This document shows, one piece after another, positions 4,902 through 5,787 of a stretch of 5,787 nt of DNA. Numbering within the stretch: the first letter of the stretch is position 1; the number at the start of each line of letters is the position of its first letter. This DNA is from an uncultured Holophagaceae bacterium (GTDB taxonomy: Bacteria; Acidobacteriota; Holophagae; Holophagales; Holophagaceae): contig CAIYNT010000088.1 of NCBI GenBank assembly GCA_903927605.1, positions 1 through 5,787 of the forward strand, given 5' to 3'. A program made the translations under genes and the position numbers. The notes beneath the pieces were generated by a model. The model had not been told where the DNA came from. It did no database searches and saw only the letters and a program-made list of their open reading frames with translations.

Positions 4902-5787
4902 TTACGCTCGTTGGTATCCAGCACCCGCTTGCGCATGCGGATGAAGTTGGGCGTGACTTCCACCAGTTCGTCGGGCTCGATGTACTCCAGGGCCTGTTCC
5001 AGGGTGTGCTCCCGGGGCGGGGTGATGCGGGTGGCCTCGTCGCTGCCGCTGGAGCGCATGTTCGACAGCTTCTTGGCCTTGGCCACGTTCACCACCAGAT
5101 CGTTCTCCCGGGCGTGCTCGCCCACGATCATGCCCTCGTAGCACTTGGTGCCGGGCTGGATGAAGATGACGCCGCGCTCTTCGAGGTTCATGAGGGCGAA
5201 GCCCACAGACTCGCACTGCTCCATGCTGATGAGCACGCCGTTCTTGCGGCTGGTCAGCTCGCCCTTGTGGGGGCCGTAGTGGCTGAAGAGGCTGTGGATG
5301 ATGCCTTCGCCGCGGGTGTCGGTCATGAACTCGTTGCGGAAGCCGATGAGGCCGCGGCTGGGGATCTTGAAGTGCAGACGCAACCGGCCACCCTCGTTGC
5401 CCATGTCCTGCATCTCGGCCTTGCGGTTGCCCATGTGCTCCATGGTCACGCCCATGTAGGCCTCGGGGATGTCGATGGTGACGTCCTCGTAAGGCTCGAG
5501 CTTCTCGCCCTTATCGTTGAAATGAAGGATGACTTCGGGGCGGCTCACGCAGAGCTCGAAGCCCTCGCGACGCATGGACTCGATGAGCACGGAGAGGTGC
5601 AGCTCGCCCCGGCCGCTCACCTTGAAGGAATCGGGGCTGTTCGTGTCCTCCACCCGCAGGGCCACGTTGTGCTGGAGCTCCTTCTGGAGGCGCTCCCGGA
5701 TGCGGCGGCTCTGGATGTACTTGCCGTCCTGGCCGGCGAAGGGCCCGGCGTTCACCATGAACATCATGGAGATGGTGGGCTCGTCGA
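4874..5787 (-). CDS. typA: Translational GTPase TypA/BipA, C-terminal half (N-terminus beyond window)
   Basis: The frame is open to the right edge and gives 303 residues before TGA; full-length TypA is about 600-615, so the GTPase domain and domain II lie outside. TypA is a ribosome-binding GTPase of the EF-G family, involved in 50S assembly and in growth under stress such as low temperature. Seen, numbered from the first visible full codon: DEPTISMMF (1-9), NVALRVEDTNSPDSFKVSGR opening domain III with SGRGELHLS at 57-65, SRPEVI near 81-86, the EF-G domain V-like region with PSRGLIGFRNEF at 142-153, and the TypA-specific C-terminal domain with PGTKCYEGMIVGEHAREND at 211-229, then SGSDEATRITPP and ELVEVTPNFIRMRKRVLD. 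These strings are diagnostic for TypA rather than EF-G or LepA. The internal ATG at 5767-5765 is Met within the conserved DEPTISMM string, not a start. The tail ends in a charged KKSEKRAEG that is duplicated downstream. Confidence 0.96.
   Translation of the reverse strand, partial: DEPTISMMFMVNAGPFAGQDGKYIQSRRIRERLQKELQHNVALRVEDTNSPDSFKVSGRGELHLSVLIESMRREGFELCVSRPEVILHFNDKGEKLEPYEDVTIDIPEAYMGVTMEHMGNRKAEMQDMGNEGGRLRLHFKIPSRGLIGFRNEFMTDTRGEGIIHSLFSHYGPHKGELTSRKNGVLISMEQCESVGFALMNLEERGVIFIQPGTKCYEGMIVGEHARENDLVVNVAKAKKLSNMRSSGSDEATRITPPREHTLEQALEYIEPDELVEVTPNFIRMRKRVLDTNERKKSEKRAEG

Noticed and set aside
4479..5141. A plus-strand frame spanning the typA-peptidase gap
   Set aside because: It is antisense to the typA 3' end and to the peptidase signal peptide, has a Ser/Arg-rich composition and shows no motif. 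The gap is better explained by the terminator and the duplicated tail.
1..5787. A new defence, secretion or other multi-gene system
   Set aside because: All genes fall into known chromosomal families, and there are no nuclease, helicase, toxin-antitoxin, phage, transposase or CRISPR signatures.

Overview
The window reads as an ordinary chromosomal segment of a GC-rich bacterium. Every gene I can support lies on the minus strand, so transcription runs from high to low coordinates. In that order they are: the C-terminal half of the translational GTPase TypA/BipA (cut by the right edge); a frameshifted secreted S9-family peptidase; a membrane-anchored DUF218 (SanA/ElyC/YdcF-type) protein; a GAF protein with a degenerate GGDEF domain; and the N-terminal four fifths of the 16S rRNA 2'-O-methyltransferase RsmI (cut by the left edge). 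Taxonomy cannot be fixed from this alone. The high GC, the secreted propeller/hydrolase S9 peptidase and the overall gene style would suit an acidobacterium (for example Holophagae) or a deltaproteobacterium-like lineage, but this is a low-confidence inference.

Layout. Positions 1-664 are rsmI (partial). Positions 665-869 are a 205-base gap holding a partial copy of the rsmI start region and an inverted repeat. Positions 870-1979 are GAF/GGDEF-like, starting at a TTG with a strong Shine-Dalgarno sequence. Positions 2037-2732 are DUF218. Positions 2743-4627 are the S9 peptidase, split by one extra C in a C4 run at the codons just after the conserved HGGP motif. Positions 4628-4873 are a gap with a likely rho-independent terminator for typA and a diverged duplicate of the typA 3' end. 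Positions 4874-5787 are typA (partial). No gene-free stretch exceeds 300 bases.

How the genes relate. The peptidase and DUF218 genes are 10 bases apart and the GAF gene follows after 57 bases, so these three probably form one transcript; rsmI may also be read through, since no terminator is visible before it. The terminator after typA separates the GTPase from this group. TypA and RsmI both act on the ribosome. The peptidase and DUF218 proteins act in the envelope or periplasm, and the GAF protein looks like a cytoplasmic sensor or adaptor. Nothing ties them into one pathway.

I found no mobile element, CRISPR array, RNA gene or new multi-gene system. The observations most worth a second look are two short diverged duplications at gene edges (the typA tail and the rsmI start), the single-base frameshift in an otherwise intact peptidase, and the loss of the GGDEF active site in the GAF protein.
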